Source of the DNA: JBPOFY01 sp049889815
GTDB taxonomy: Bacteria > Verrucomicrobiota > Verrucomicrobiia > Opitutales > Coraliomargaritaceae
NCBI GenBank assembly: GCA_049889815.1
Contig: JBMHCR010000024.1
Span: 62,001 to 126,000, forward strand
Length of the DNA: 64,000 bases
Direction: 5' to 3'
Shown here: in pieces, positions 52,444-60,161 of the stretch
Layout of the letters: each line of letters begins with the position of its first letter
Numbering within the stretch: position 1 is the stretch's first letter
The notes under the pieces: model-generated
What the model saw: only the letters and a program-made list of their open reading frames with translations
Told to the model about the DNA's origin: nothing
The model's database searches: none
Translations under genes and position numbers: made by a program

Positions 52444-52587
52444 GTGGAAAACGATAATTGTCAGGGCGCATCTACTCGCCAGTCAGAGAAAGCCAAACGC
52501 GTTCAGTCGATCATTTATGTTGTGATGGCAGTGTTAATCGTTTTACCCGTCGGCGTCGCATGGCTCGTAGGAGCGGTGAAATTTTAA
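52444..52587 (+). CDS. Tiny single-pass membrane protein
   Basis: A 47-residue frame starts at GTG 52444 and ends at TAA 52587. A polar N-terminus with one Cys (NDNCQGA) and a basic KAKR patch comes before one hydrophobic helix (about 24-43, IIYVVMAVLIVLPVGVAWLV). It lies 41 bases after the SUMF1-like gene on the same strand, so the two could be one transcript. No family is recognised. The basic-before-hydrophobic pattern suggests N-terminus inside. Confidence 0.45.
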   Translation: MENDNCQGASTRQSEKAKRVQSIIYVVMAVLIVLPVGVAWLVGAVKF

Positions 52588-53046
52588 CGCAGCCTTTATC
52601 GAGCTCTAAAACCACCCTTACCCTTCGGATTGTCTTTCTGATCGTAGGCTTCCGTGGCTGTTTTTGGTATCGCATGCCACGCCCGAATGAGTGTGATCGG
52701 CCTGCACAGTAGTAGTACCGACCTATGTTTTTGTGAAGGATTTCGATCGAGCCGCTCATCGCCGATGCAATGTATCCTGCAACCTTGACCACAACCTGGA
52801 CCAAGCTTACGAAACCGGCAGCGGGAAGCTTGCGAAGCACTTTATTCATTCTGCTTTGGCAGCTTTTTCCTAATAAGCTGTTGGTTTGTAATGTTTAAAA
52901 AATTCTCATGCGGGAAAGTCAAAGGATCTTAAAACACAGAAATCCTACTTGAATTTTCTTGGATTGTGGAGGTGTATGCGTATTCTCCGAAATTGACGGT
53001 AGTGGGTCTTTCAGAAAAATTCGAAACCGAATCAAACTATATCGAC
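52588..53046. other. Gene-poor stretch before the pseudopilin gene
   Basis: About 460 bases without a well-supported gene. A minus-strand frame of 112 codons (52511-52849) starts with a hydrophobic segment (LVQVVVKVAGYIASAM) but then becomes arginine-rich and overlaps the tiny membrane gene. It is not convincing. The 150 bases nearest the pseudopilin are AT-rich and probably hold its promoter. Confidence 0.3.
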
Positions 53047-53253
53047 ATGAAAAACAAAACAGAGAGAGGTCTCACCCTTGTTGAAGTCATGATCCTAGTC
53101 GTTATCGGTGTCCTTCTTTTATCCATGGCGATTCCTGCGTTCCAAAAGATTCGCGAGGCTTCCCAGGACAAGGCGGAGGTCGAAAACTTGCGCCAAGCAA
53201 CAGATCAGGCACAGGTTAAAGGGTATCAAGATCAGCGAGGGTTTTCGAAATAG
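53047..53253 (+). CDS. Short type IV pilin-like (pseudopilin) protein
   Basis: A 68-residue protein with a classic prepilin leader: a short basic start, then the cleavage site after RG in ERGLTLVEVM with Glu at +5, and a hydrophobic helix (ILVVIGVLLLSMAIPAF). After the helix only about 30 polar residues follow (QKIREASQDKAEVENLRQA...). Related proteins are usually 100 residues or more with a C-terminal globular part, so this one may be truncated, or a small minor pseudopilin. A prepilin peptidase is not in the window. ATG 53047 is the only start giving a normal leader. Confidence 0.7.
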   Translation: MKNKTERGLTLVEVMILVVIGVLLLSMAIPAFQKIREASQDKAEVENLRQATDQAQVKGYQDQRGFSK

Positions 53254-53657
53254 CTCGGCGAATACCCTAAAGTCTTTTGCCCATGCTCTCTGTTAAGCTG
53301 CACAGCGTGATTGTATTGCCCCAAAGGGTACGAGGGCGGCAACTCGGTAAGAGGCCTTAGCTGAAAACTTGTGGAGAATCCTGCCTGCACGAGTGGAACA
53401 GGCAGCACGAGGCTGAGACTGATACGTCATTGGCTGCTTCTCGAGAGGGAATAGGCGTTGAGGATGGAAAAAGCCTTTAGGAGGATCATTTCGAGTGCGA
53501 TGAACCCCACTGTAGCAGGAGGCATTATTGAAGACTATTAATTTCAGAGCGAGTGTGGCTCGTAATGATTGATTCTGAAAGATGGCATGCAAAACGGGCT
53601 TCCGCGATCAATGTGTAAAGGTTTGCCCAATTGAAGGTATTTATTCTCATTACCATT
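53254..53657. other. Intergenic stretch with possible structured RNA
   Basis: About 400 bases with no protein frame of coding character. An eight-base inverted pair (CTGCCTG with CAGGCAG around 53382-53406) and other GC-rich segments could fold. It does not match the sequence signatures of RNase P, SRP, tmRNA or a riboswitch that I know. A small RNA or an old gene remnant are both possible. Confidence 0.2.
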
Positions 53658-54350
53658 ATGGACCTTTCGATAGTGATCCCGATTTATAACGAAAAAGATA
53701 CCTTGCACGAAATCGTGTCACGGGTCCGGGGCGTTGAGAGTATGGATGTGAAGGAAATTATTCTCGTCGATGACGGTTCAAGTGATGGCACGGTTGAGTT
53801 GCTCAAAGAGGGGTTTGAGGATCCGGTCTTCAAGAAGCGCTTCCACGAGGTAAACCAAGGCAAAGGCGCAGCACTCAAAACCGGATTTGCCGTTGCGACG
53901 GGCGATATTGTGGCCATTCAGGATGCGGATCTCGAGTATGACCCGGCGGAGCTGCCCAGATTGATCAAACCGATTATCAATGATCAAGCCGATGTAGTGT
54001 TTGGCTCTCGCTTCGTGGGCGGCGGCGCCCACCGTGTGGTTTATTTCTGGCACATGATGGGGAATAAATTCCTCACCTTGCTCAGTAACATGGTCACCAA
54101 TCTCAACCTCACAGATATGGAATGCTGCTATAAGCTATTCCGGCGTGAGGTTCTGGAAAGAATAGAGGTCGAGGAGAACCGTTTCGGCGTAGAACCGGAG
54201 TTGACCGCTAAGGTGTCAAAGTTGAAGGTGCGGATCTATGAGGTCGGTATTTCTTATTATGGTCGCACTTATGAGGAAGGAAAAAAGATCGGTTGGAAAG
54301 ATGGTGTCCGAGCGATCTACGCGATCATCAAGTATGGCATCTTTCGTTAG
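53658..54350 (+). CDS. Family 2 glycosyltransferase (dolichyl-P-mannose synthase-like)
   Basis: A 230-residue GT2 enzyme. It begins SIVIPIYNEKDTL, has LVDDGSSDGT (near 36), the QDADLEYDP metal-binding DxD, and the later GSRFVGG and EMECCYKLFRR (as DMECCYK) segments of the DPM/polyprenyl-phosphate type. It lacks the C-terminal membrane domain. Such enzymes transfer a sugar from a nucleotide to a lipid carrier for envelope glycans. ATG 53658 gives the conserved start. It overlaps uvrC tail to tail within TTAG. Confidence 0.92.
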   Translation: MDLSIVIPIYNEKDTLHEIVSRVRGVESMDVKEIILVDDGSSDGTVELLKEGFEDPVFKKRFHEVNQGKGAALKTGFAVATGDIVAIQDADLEYDPAELPRLIKPIINDQADVVFGSRFVGGGAHRVVYFWHMMGNKFLTLLSNMVTNLNLTDMECCYKLFRREVLERIEVEENRFGVEPELTAKVSKLKVRIYEVGISYYGRTYEEGKKIGWKDGVRAIYAIIKYGIFR

Positions 54351-55822
54351 CTGCTGTCTTTGAGAAATTCAACAAGCCGTTCGGCAGTCATTTTGCCGAT
54401 ACCATCGAGCTTGGTGAGTTGATCGACGGTCGCGGTGCGTAGTTTTTGAATCGAGCCGAAATGGAGCAGGAGCTGTTGCTTCCGTTTCGTGCCGAGGCGT
54501 GGGAAGTCATCCAGCACGGATTCTTTCAAGCGCTTGCTGCGCAGTTCGGCGTTGAAGCTATTGGCGAAGTTGTGGGCTTCGTCGCGGATATGTTGGAGAA
54601 GTTGCAGCGCTGGATCATGATGAGGTATGTTGAGAGGATCACGGCCATCGCTGAAAATCACCGTCTCGTTTTTCTTTGCGAGGCCGATCAATTGTGGAGG
54701 CTCGAGCCCCTGTGTAAGAAAGGCCTTCAGCGCGGCGCTGACCTGCCCGGCGCCACCATCGATGACCACTAGGTCGGGGAAGGACTTTTTCTCTTCGTAA
54801 AGCCGTCGATAGCGACGCCCCACGACTTCTTCCATGGCTCGAAAATCATCGTTACCGATGAAGGATTTGATTTTGAAGCGGCGATAATTCTTGCGGTCGG
54901 GTTTGCCATCTTTGAAGGCAACCATGGACGCTACGCAGAAGCTTCCGGAGATATGTGAGATATCGAAACACTCCATGTGCTTCGGCTGTCGAGGCAGGCC
55001 CAACAGTGTTTTCAATCGTTTCACGACCTGTAAATGATTGTGGCTGCCGAGCAGGTTGCGCTCGAATTTACGCGTTCTGCTGGCAGTGCGCTCCAGCGCC
55101 TCGACCATGTCTCTCAGCGAAGCCGCTTTTTCATAAGCGCGTTCTGCTGCAGCGTCTTTCATGGCTTCTTTTAAGTCAGCAATCCATTCGCGTGCTTGCC
55201 CTTCAAGAAACTCACAGGCGGCCTCGAGGCGTTGTTGATACTCTGCCTCGGTGATCTCGTTGGCATGTTCGTAAATCTCCGCGCGGGCGTCGTCGTAGAG
55301 GCGCCATTTGCCATCCTCAAGCTCGAACGGTTTCGCGTCGCTTAGCAGTATGCCGTATTTGCGGCGCAGTTCCGCGAGCGTCTTGCGCAAATGACCTGAA
55401 TGCGCGAAGGGACCGTAGTAGCGCGAACTGGCATCGGTGCGGTTACGCGTCAGCCGAAAGCGGGGCAGTGTTTCGCGTGGATCGACACGCACCAAGAGGA
55501 AGCGCTTGTCGTCGGTGAAATCAGTATTGTAGCGCGGCTTGTATTTCTTGATGAGTTGCCCTTCGAGCAGCAGCGCTTCCGCTTCCGATTTTACGATGAT
55601 GATGTCAAAATCCCGAATCAGATCGATCATCGCACGAATTTTTGGCTGCGCAACCAATAGCTTACGGGACGCTTGGAAGTAGGTGGATACGCGTTTCTTG
55701 AGATCTTTCGCCTTGCCCACGTAGATTGTTTGCCCGAGCCGATCCTTCATCATGTAGACACCCGGGCGATGCGGGAGTCTTCTGACTTTTTCTTTGAGGT
55801 TTATTTTATCGGACTCTGGCAT
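54347..55822 (-). CDS. uvrC: Excinuclease ABC subunit C
   Basis: UvrC of 491 residues, shorter than the usual 600. The GIY-YIG domain starts HRPGVYMMKDRLGQTIYVGKAKDLKKRV. The UVR motif lies near 215-240 (AAAERAYEKAASLRDMVEAL). The RNase H-like nuclease has FDISHISGS, VVIDGGAGQVSAAL and RDEAHNFA. Two helix-hairpin-helix units end the protein (FPRLGTKRKQQLLLHF and LDGIGKMTAERLVEFL). All catalytic parts are present, and the shorter length is in the middle. It makes both cuts in nucleotide excision repair. It is divergent from cinA. Confidence 0.95.
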   Translation of the reverse strand: MPESDKINLKEKVRRLPHRPGVYMMKDRLGQTIYVGKAKDLKKRVSTYFQASRKLLVAQPKIRAMIDLIRDFDIIIVKSEAEALLLEGQLIKKYKPRYNTDFTDDKRFLLVRVDPRETLPRFRLTRNRTDASSRYYGPFAHSGHLRKTLAELRRKYGILLSDAKPFELEDGKWRLYDDARAEIYEHANEITEAEYQQRLEAACEFLEGQAREWIADLKEAMKDAAAERAYEKAASLRDMVEALERTASRTRKFERNLLGSHNHLQVVKRLKTLLGLPRQPKHMECFDISHISGSFCVASMVAFKDGKPDRKNYRRFKIKSFIGNDDFRAMEEVVGRRYRRLYEEKKSFPDLVVIDGGAGQVSAALKAFLTQGLEPPQLIGLAKKNETVIFSDGRDPLNIPHHDPALQLLQHIRDEAHNFANSFNAELRSKRLKESVLDDFPRLGTKRKQQLLLHFGSIQKLRTATVDQLTKLDGIGKMTAERLVEFLKDSS

Positions 55823-55908
55823 TTGTTACAAAATGGTGTAGCGTATTTGGGTCCACCTTAAGAGAAAGCAGTCGTTTCTCAAACAACAATTCCTCTAACA
55901 AATTCTCT

Positions 55909-57192
55909 ATGTCACAGCCTGCAAAAGTTGAAGTCATCAATTTTGGTGACGAACTACTCGTTGGTATACGAGACAACGCACACTTAACCTACATCGGAGA
56001 ACAGCTCGCTCGTTTTGGCCTGCCCATACACCGTGCACGTATCATCACCGATGAGCCGGATGAAATTAAAAAGGCGTTCTCGGATGCATGGGAGCATTCG
56101 GATATTGTCATCACCACTGGAGGGCTGGGGCCCACCGCAGATGATCTGACTCGTGAGTCGATCGCTGCCGCACTTGGAGCAGAGCTCGTCTACGATGAGA
56201 CGATTGAGGCAGCAATTCAGGCGCGGTTTAAAGTAATGGGTCGCACCATGGCGGATCACCACGTTAAGCAGTGCTACCGTTTCAAAGATGGTGTTGTGTT
56301 GGTCAATGAGCGCGGCACCGCACCGGGGCTCGCATATGAGCGTGGCGGCAAGCGGCTCATCATGTTGCCCGGGCCCACGCACGAGCTGCAGCCGATGTTT
56401 GAGAAGACGGTCCTCCCGATGCTACAAAATATCGGAATTCTCGCCCAGGAAGAAGCCTACCTGCAGCTCCGCACCTGCGGCTCAGGCGAGTCCTCTATCG
56501 AGCAAATGATGCAGCCCCTGATCGAGGCGCATCCTGCGCTTTCGGTTGCCTACTGTGTGCACTACGGGATCGTTGACGTGCGCCTGAGCAGTCGCGATGG
56601 TTCGATTTCTGCACAGAAACTACAGGAGATGGGGCAGGAAGCGCGTCAGCTTTTGGGCGATGATTTTGTTTGTTTCGGGCATTGCTCTTTGGCAAAAGTC
56701 GTTTTTCACGAGCTGCGGGCTTTGGATCGCACCTTGGCCGTCGCAGAGTCCTGCACCGGTGGCTCCCTTGCAGACACCTTTACCAACATTGCTGGAGCCT
56801 CCAAGGTGTTTGTCGGGGGCGTGGTCTGTTACACCAACGATGTGAAAATGGACGTGGTCGGCGTTCCTGAGTGCTTGTTGGATCAACATGGTGCCGTCAG
56901 CTCCGAATGTGCGGTCGCATTGGCATCGGGCATTGCCGAAAAATTTTCCACGGACTATGGACTGAGCGTGACCGGCTTTGCCGGTCCCGGTGGTGGCGAT
57001 GAGGCGAATCCAGTGGGCACGATTCACCTCGGCTACCACTCTCCGGTTGGAGCTTGGTGCAAGACGGTTCGCTACACCGGTGGGCGTCTCGACGTGAAAG
57101 CACGCGCCGTGCACGCGGCCCTCGACTGGATGCGCCGCAAATTAAAGAAATACAAGATGGAAGAGATGCTCTGCTGTGGCGGGAAGGACTGA
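55909..57192 (+). CDS. cinA: CinA-family nicotinamide-nucleotide amidase
   Basis: A 427-residue CinA with two domains. The MoCF/COG1058 domain (about 1-170) shows GDELLVG, ITTGGLGPTADDLTRE and LPGPTHELQPMF. The C-terminal PncC deamidase domain (about 265-420) has AESCTGGSLADTFTNIAGAS and GFAGPGGG. It hydrolyses NMN to recycle NAD precursors and is linked to competence in some bacteria. The length and order are canonical. Confidence 0.95.
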   Translation: MSQPAKVEVINFGDELLVGIRDNAHLTYIGEQLARFGLPIHRARIITDEPDEIKKAFSDAWEHSDIVITTGGLGPTADDLTRESIAAALGAELVYDETIEAAIQARFKVMGRTMADHHVKQCYRFKDGVVLVNERGTAPGLAYERGGKRLIMLPGPTHELQPMFEKTVLPMLQNIGILAQEEAYLQLRTCGSGESSIEQMMQPLIEAHPALSVAYCVHYGIVDVRLSSRDGSISAQKLQEMGQEARQLLGDDFVCFGHCSLAKVVFHELRALDRTLAVAESCTGGSLADTFTNIAGASKVFVGGVVCYTNDVKMDVVGVPECLLDQHGAVSSECAVALASGIAEKFSTDYGLSVTGFAGPGGGDEANPVGTIHLGYHSPVGAWCKTVRYTGGRLDVKARAVHAALDWMRRKLKKYKMEEMLCCGGKD

Positions 57193-57266
57193 GTGCCACC
57201 GGCTACACATTTCTTAGCTTGAGGCTTGGACAACTCAATTAGACTTGCTTTGCTGGTCAGCGTAAC

Positions 57267-58361
57267 ATGTCCGACAAAGCATTCACTTTCATCTGTGGAG
57301 ATGATGACTATCTCGTTTCTGAAAAGGGGCGCCTGTGGTTTACTGAGCAGACGAGGGATATTGTCGACGATCTATCCAAGGAGAGCATTGATGGGCGCGC
57401 TGGTAATGTTGCCGAGGTGGAGGAGGCGCTTAATCGCTTCACCAGTGCGGTACAGACGCTCGATATGTTCGGCGGTCGGAAAGTAGTCTGGCTCAAAGAC
57501 GTCAACTTCATGGCAAATAGCCAGACGGGTAATGCGCAAGGCACCCTCGATCTGCTGGAGGGCTTGAAAGATTTGCTGGGGGGCATCGATCCGGCACAGG
57601 TGGGTGTGCTCATTACTGCGCATCCGATCTACAAAGTGCGCACCTTCTACAAATGGGTAAAGGCAAATGCTGATTTTACGCTGATTGAGGCAGGGAAGGA
57701 CTCCGCTGCCGGTCTCGCAACCATCATTCAGGAAGCATGCGAAAAGGCAGGCGTTTCGATCACCCGCGACGCCGTGCAGCTACTCATCGGCAAGGTCAAT
57801 GGCAACACCCGCCTGATTGTCGAAGAGACGCGCAAGCTTGCGACCTTCGTTGGAGGCGATGGCGGCGCCATCACCGATCAGCTCGTTTCGGACCTAGTTC
57901 CCAATTTCGGCGATGCGGATTTCTTCGAGGCAGCTGATGCCTTCTACTCACTCAAGTTAGATTGGGCGCTCGAAGCCCTGAAGCGGCATTTCTTTACCAA
58001 CAGTGAGTCACGCCCATTGCTTGGTAGCTTGCAAAAGCGCAACCGCTTGCTCATCCAGTTGCGTGTGCTGATGGATGCTGGAGCGATTCGACTCGGCGGG
58101 CGTGGCGTTGCCAAGTCCGACCTCGAGGCTGCCGCGCGCACCTACGGCCATCATTTCGGTGATGCGCAAGACAAGAGCCTAAATGTTTTTATGCAGAACC
58201 CCTGGTATCTCGGGCGCCTTGCGCAGACCGCGGCCAAGGTGCCCCTCAAGAAGCTCGTTGATTTTCAGATCGCCTTCACTGAAGCCTTTGAAGCGATCAT
58301 CGAGCGCCCCAACGAGCAGGAAGAAGTCTGCCGCGAGCTTGCGGTGAAATGTCTGAGTTAG
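57267..58361 (+). CDS. holA: DNA polymerase III, delta subunit
   Basis: A 364-residue HolA-type clamp-loader subunit. The N-terminal part holds the FICGDDDYLVSEKG segment typical of delta, then an AAA+-like fold without a functional Walker A, and a C-terminal helical collar (LDWALEALKRHFFTNSESRPLLGSLQKRNRLLIQL). Delta opens the sliding clamp. It starts 74 bases after cinA. Confidence 0.9.
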   Translation: MSDKAFTFICGDDDYLVSEKGRLWFTEQTRDIVDDLSKESIDGRAGNVAEVEEALNRFTSAVQTLDMFGGRKVVWLKDVNFMANSQTGNAQGTLDLLEGLKDLLGGIDPAQVGVLITAHPIYKVRTFYKWVKANADFTLIEAGKDSAAGLATIIQEACEKAGVSITRDAVQLLIGKVNGNTRLIVEETRKLATFVGGDGGAITDQLVSDLVPNFGDADFFEAADAFYSLKLDWALEALKRHFFTNSESRPLLGSLQKRNRLLIQLRVLMDAGAIRLGGRGVAKSDLEAAARTYGHHFGDAQDKSLNVFMQNPWYLGRLAQTAAKVPLKKLVDFQIAFTEAFEAIIERPNEQEEVCRELAVKCLS

Positions 58362-58366
58362 GTGAG

Positions 58367-58520
58367 GGTAGGGTCGTCTTGCGGTTCAACAGGCTCAACG
58401 CCCTGAGTTTATCAGATGGGCCGAGACGACCGTTCGTCTGTTGTGCCCATCAAACCTTCGAGCCCAATACCACGTATGAACCGAACCGCGCGACGGTCGC
58501 CTCGGCGATGCGACCCTACC
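58367..58520. repeat. Sequence bounded by 10-bp inverted repeats after holA
   Basis: GGTAGGGTCG at 58367-58376 is the exact reverse complement of CGACCCTACC at 58511-58520. Further complementary GC-rich segments lie inside (GAGACGACC near 58422 and GACGGTCGCCTCG near 58493). The piece begins six bases after the holA stop and resembles the other REP-like units. Confidence 0.5.
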
Positions 58521-58556
58521 AAAAACCTCAGCCCGAACCATCGGCTTCAAACAGGC

Positions 58557-58584
58557 ACAAAAAAAGCCGCCCGAAGACGGCTTT
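58557..58584 (-). terminator. Intrinsic terminator for the PEP-CTERM fragment
   Basis: On the minus strand AAAGCCG pairs with CGGCTTT over an eight-base loop, and the T-run continues for seven T. It lies 22 bases after the stop of the PEP-CTERM frame, so it is the native terminator of that gene. Confidence 0.8.
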
Positions 58585-58605
58585 GAAAAGGATTGTCAGG
58601 TCAGC

Positions 58606-59160
58606 TTAGCTGCGACGGCGAGCCATCACGAATCCAAGAGCAGCGAGACCTGCAAGAAGAGCGTAGGTGCTTGGCTCTGGAACGATCGTAAGATTATCTA
58701 TCGTGATTGTCTCGTTGTTGGAACTGGCTGCTTGGCGTAAACCAAAGCGGTTAAGGCCACTCTCAGGGGTGCCTGCAGTTCCGGATATTACTGTGCCACC
58801 ATCGACGCTGAGTCCAGCTGCTCCAACTGCGAAATCGTAGGTGAGTTCTACTGTGTAGCTTTCGCCAAACGTGAAGTCTACAGGGTAGATTGTTTCGGCA
58901 GTACTCGAAGTAGAGGAGATACCAAACGTGTAGTCATTCTCAAGAGCATTTGCCTGCACGATGTCGAGGCGCGAGCGGAAGTTGAAGCTACCCTCCGACA
59001 TGAAGTGTGCGAAGTACTCAAAGTCGCCACCCGAGATTGCCGTATCATCGTTGACAACAACATCAAACGTAGCGCTCAGAATTCCAGATGTTACCTCTGT
59101 GAAGTTGATCCCAGCGTCTTCCACCACAGAGGGTGATTTGCTGAGTTTTGAGCCGGTGAG
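58606..59160 (-). pseudogene. PEP-CTERM exported protein, 5'-truncated
   Basis: The frame gives at least 173 residues from a GTG at 59127, and coding-like residues extend a little upstream (to about 59160), but there is no signal peptide. The body is a beta-rich domain with many Ser, Thr and Asn (ATFDVVVNDDTAISGGD, FGISSTSSTAET). The end is a typical sorting tail, VPEPSTYALLAGLAALGFV with an ARRRS basic end. Such proteins are exported and processed by exosortase. The missing N-terminus and the adjacent fragment at 59135 show that the gene was cut. Confidence 0.75.
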
Positions 59161-59392
59161 CGGTGGAATTCGCGTGGTGCATCGTCAGTCCATTGCGCCG
59201 AGCTTGGTATGGCAATATTTCGGAACCCAAACACTCGATAACTTCGGCACCATGATGAGCGAGGGCACAGCCGTTGGGCAATATCAGATCGTTTCGAGAA
59301 CCGATCAGGGACCCTACGATTTGGTGACCCTAGACGTGAACACGGGAAGTGCGGAGCAATACTTTTTCCGCATTGGGGTCAGCGAAGAGTAG
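59135..59392 (+). pseudogene. C-terminal fragment of a plus-strand exported-type protein
   Basis: A frame from about 59135 to TAG 59392 has clear protein character (FGTQTLDNFGTMMSEGTA, VTLDVNTGSAEQYFFRIGVSEE). The last residues look like the end of a beta-sandwich module of a large secreted protein. No start codon with a leader fits, and upstream the frame is antisense to the PEP-CTERM fragment. It therefore seems to be the leftover 3' end of a gene whose 5' part was lost. The family is not known. Confidence 0.45.
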
Positions 59393-59404
59393 GGAGAGCT
59401 GCGA

Positions 59405-59440
59405 GGTGTAGCTAGCGGCGTTCGTCCCTGACCGCTACCT
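59405..59440. repeat. REP-like hairpin
   Basis: TAGCGG (59413-59418) pairs with CCGCTA (59432-59437) around a 13-base loop. The flanking bases resemble the GTAGCGGCG start of the right arm at 42802. It is between the fragment at 59135 and sufT. Confidence 0.4.
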
Positions 59441-59488
59441 TTCGATAAATATCTGCTTGAGACCTAAAACCGCGACAAAGCGCCGTTG

Positions 59489-60037
59489 CTAAACCAGTCC
59501 TAGTACCATTTTGCCTTCTTCAGTGATCATGTCCTGATTCCATGGCGGATCCCAGACGATGTCCACTTCAGCTTCTGCAACACCGGGGACGGCTTCGAGG
59601 CGCATCTTGGCGTCTTCTGCGATGACCGGGCCCATACCGCAACCAGGGGCAGTCAATGTCATCTGCATGTCGACTTTGTGACCACCCTCTGGGCGCTCAG
59701 CACACTCGAGTGAGTAGACCAATCCAAGGTCGACGATGTTGACCGGGATTTCCGGGTCGAAGACCGTCTTGAGTGCTTCCCAAAGGGCTTCAGTAGCAAC
59801 GGGGTCGTTGGCGCCGGCTGCATCGGCATCCTTTGCAGCGGTGGCAACTTCTTCACCGAGCGCATCTGCATTGGCCCCGCTGATACGGAACATGCCGTTT
59901 TGCGTCATCACAGTGAAGTTGCCACCCAAGCGGTGCGTGATGGTCACGGCTTCGCCTTCGGGCAAAGTCATCGGAGTGCCTTGCGGGATGAGAGTGACCT
60001 CAACTTCGCGAGTGAGCGTGCGTAAATCGTCGGACAT
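59489..60037 (-). CDS. sufT: SUF system protein SufT
   Basis: A 182-residue protein. The first half is the SufT-specific part (EVTLIPQGTPMTLPEGEAVTITHRLGG). The second half is a DUF59/MIP18-type domain with FDPEIPVNIVDLGLVY and the Cys segment LTAPGCGMGP, ending with WDPPWNQDMI. SufT helps mature iron-sulfur proteins under high demand. It lies 124 bases downstream of sufD, with tandem heptads in between, on the same strand as the other suf genes. Confidence 0.93.
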   Translation of the reverse strand: MSDDLRTLTREVEVTLIPQGTPMTLPEGEAVTITHRLGGNFTVMTQNGMFRISGANADALGEEVATAAKDADAAGANDPVATEALWEALKTVFDPEIPVNIVDLGLVYSLECAERPEGGHKVDMQMTLTAPGCGMGPVIAEDAKMRLEAVPGVAEAEVDIVWDPPWNQDMITEEGKMVLGLV

Positions 60038-60045
60038 TATCTATC

Positions 60046-60075
60046 AGTGATTAGTGGATAGTGATTAGTGGATAG
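60046..60075. repeat. Four tandem heptads upstream of sufT
   Basis: AGTGATT and AGTGGAT alternate twice in phase, followed by AG. The array begins eight bases beyond the sufT ATG, at the same distance as the array before tyrS. Confidence 0.75.
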
Positions 60076-60161
60076 AAATCAGATCGAACTCTGAATTAGG
60101 TTTTTGTGTATTCTTTTTCGTAATCCTAGTCGAGCTTAAGCTTTTCGACAACGACAGCGAT

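Noticed and set aside
52511..52849. Minus-strand frame of 112 codons with a hydrophobic start
   Set aside because: The later half is arginine-rich and non-conserved in look, and it overlaps the more convincing tiny membrane gene. The start vaguely resembles a cation-efflux helix, but no further family motif follows.
53293..53592. Minus-strand frame of 99 codons
   Set aside because: Composition looks random, there is no start context, and no domain is visible.
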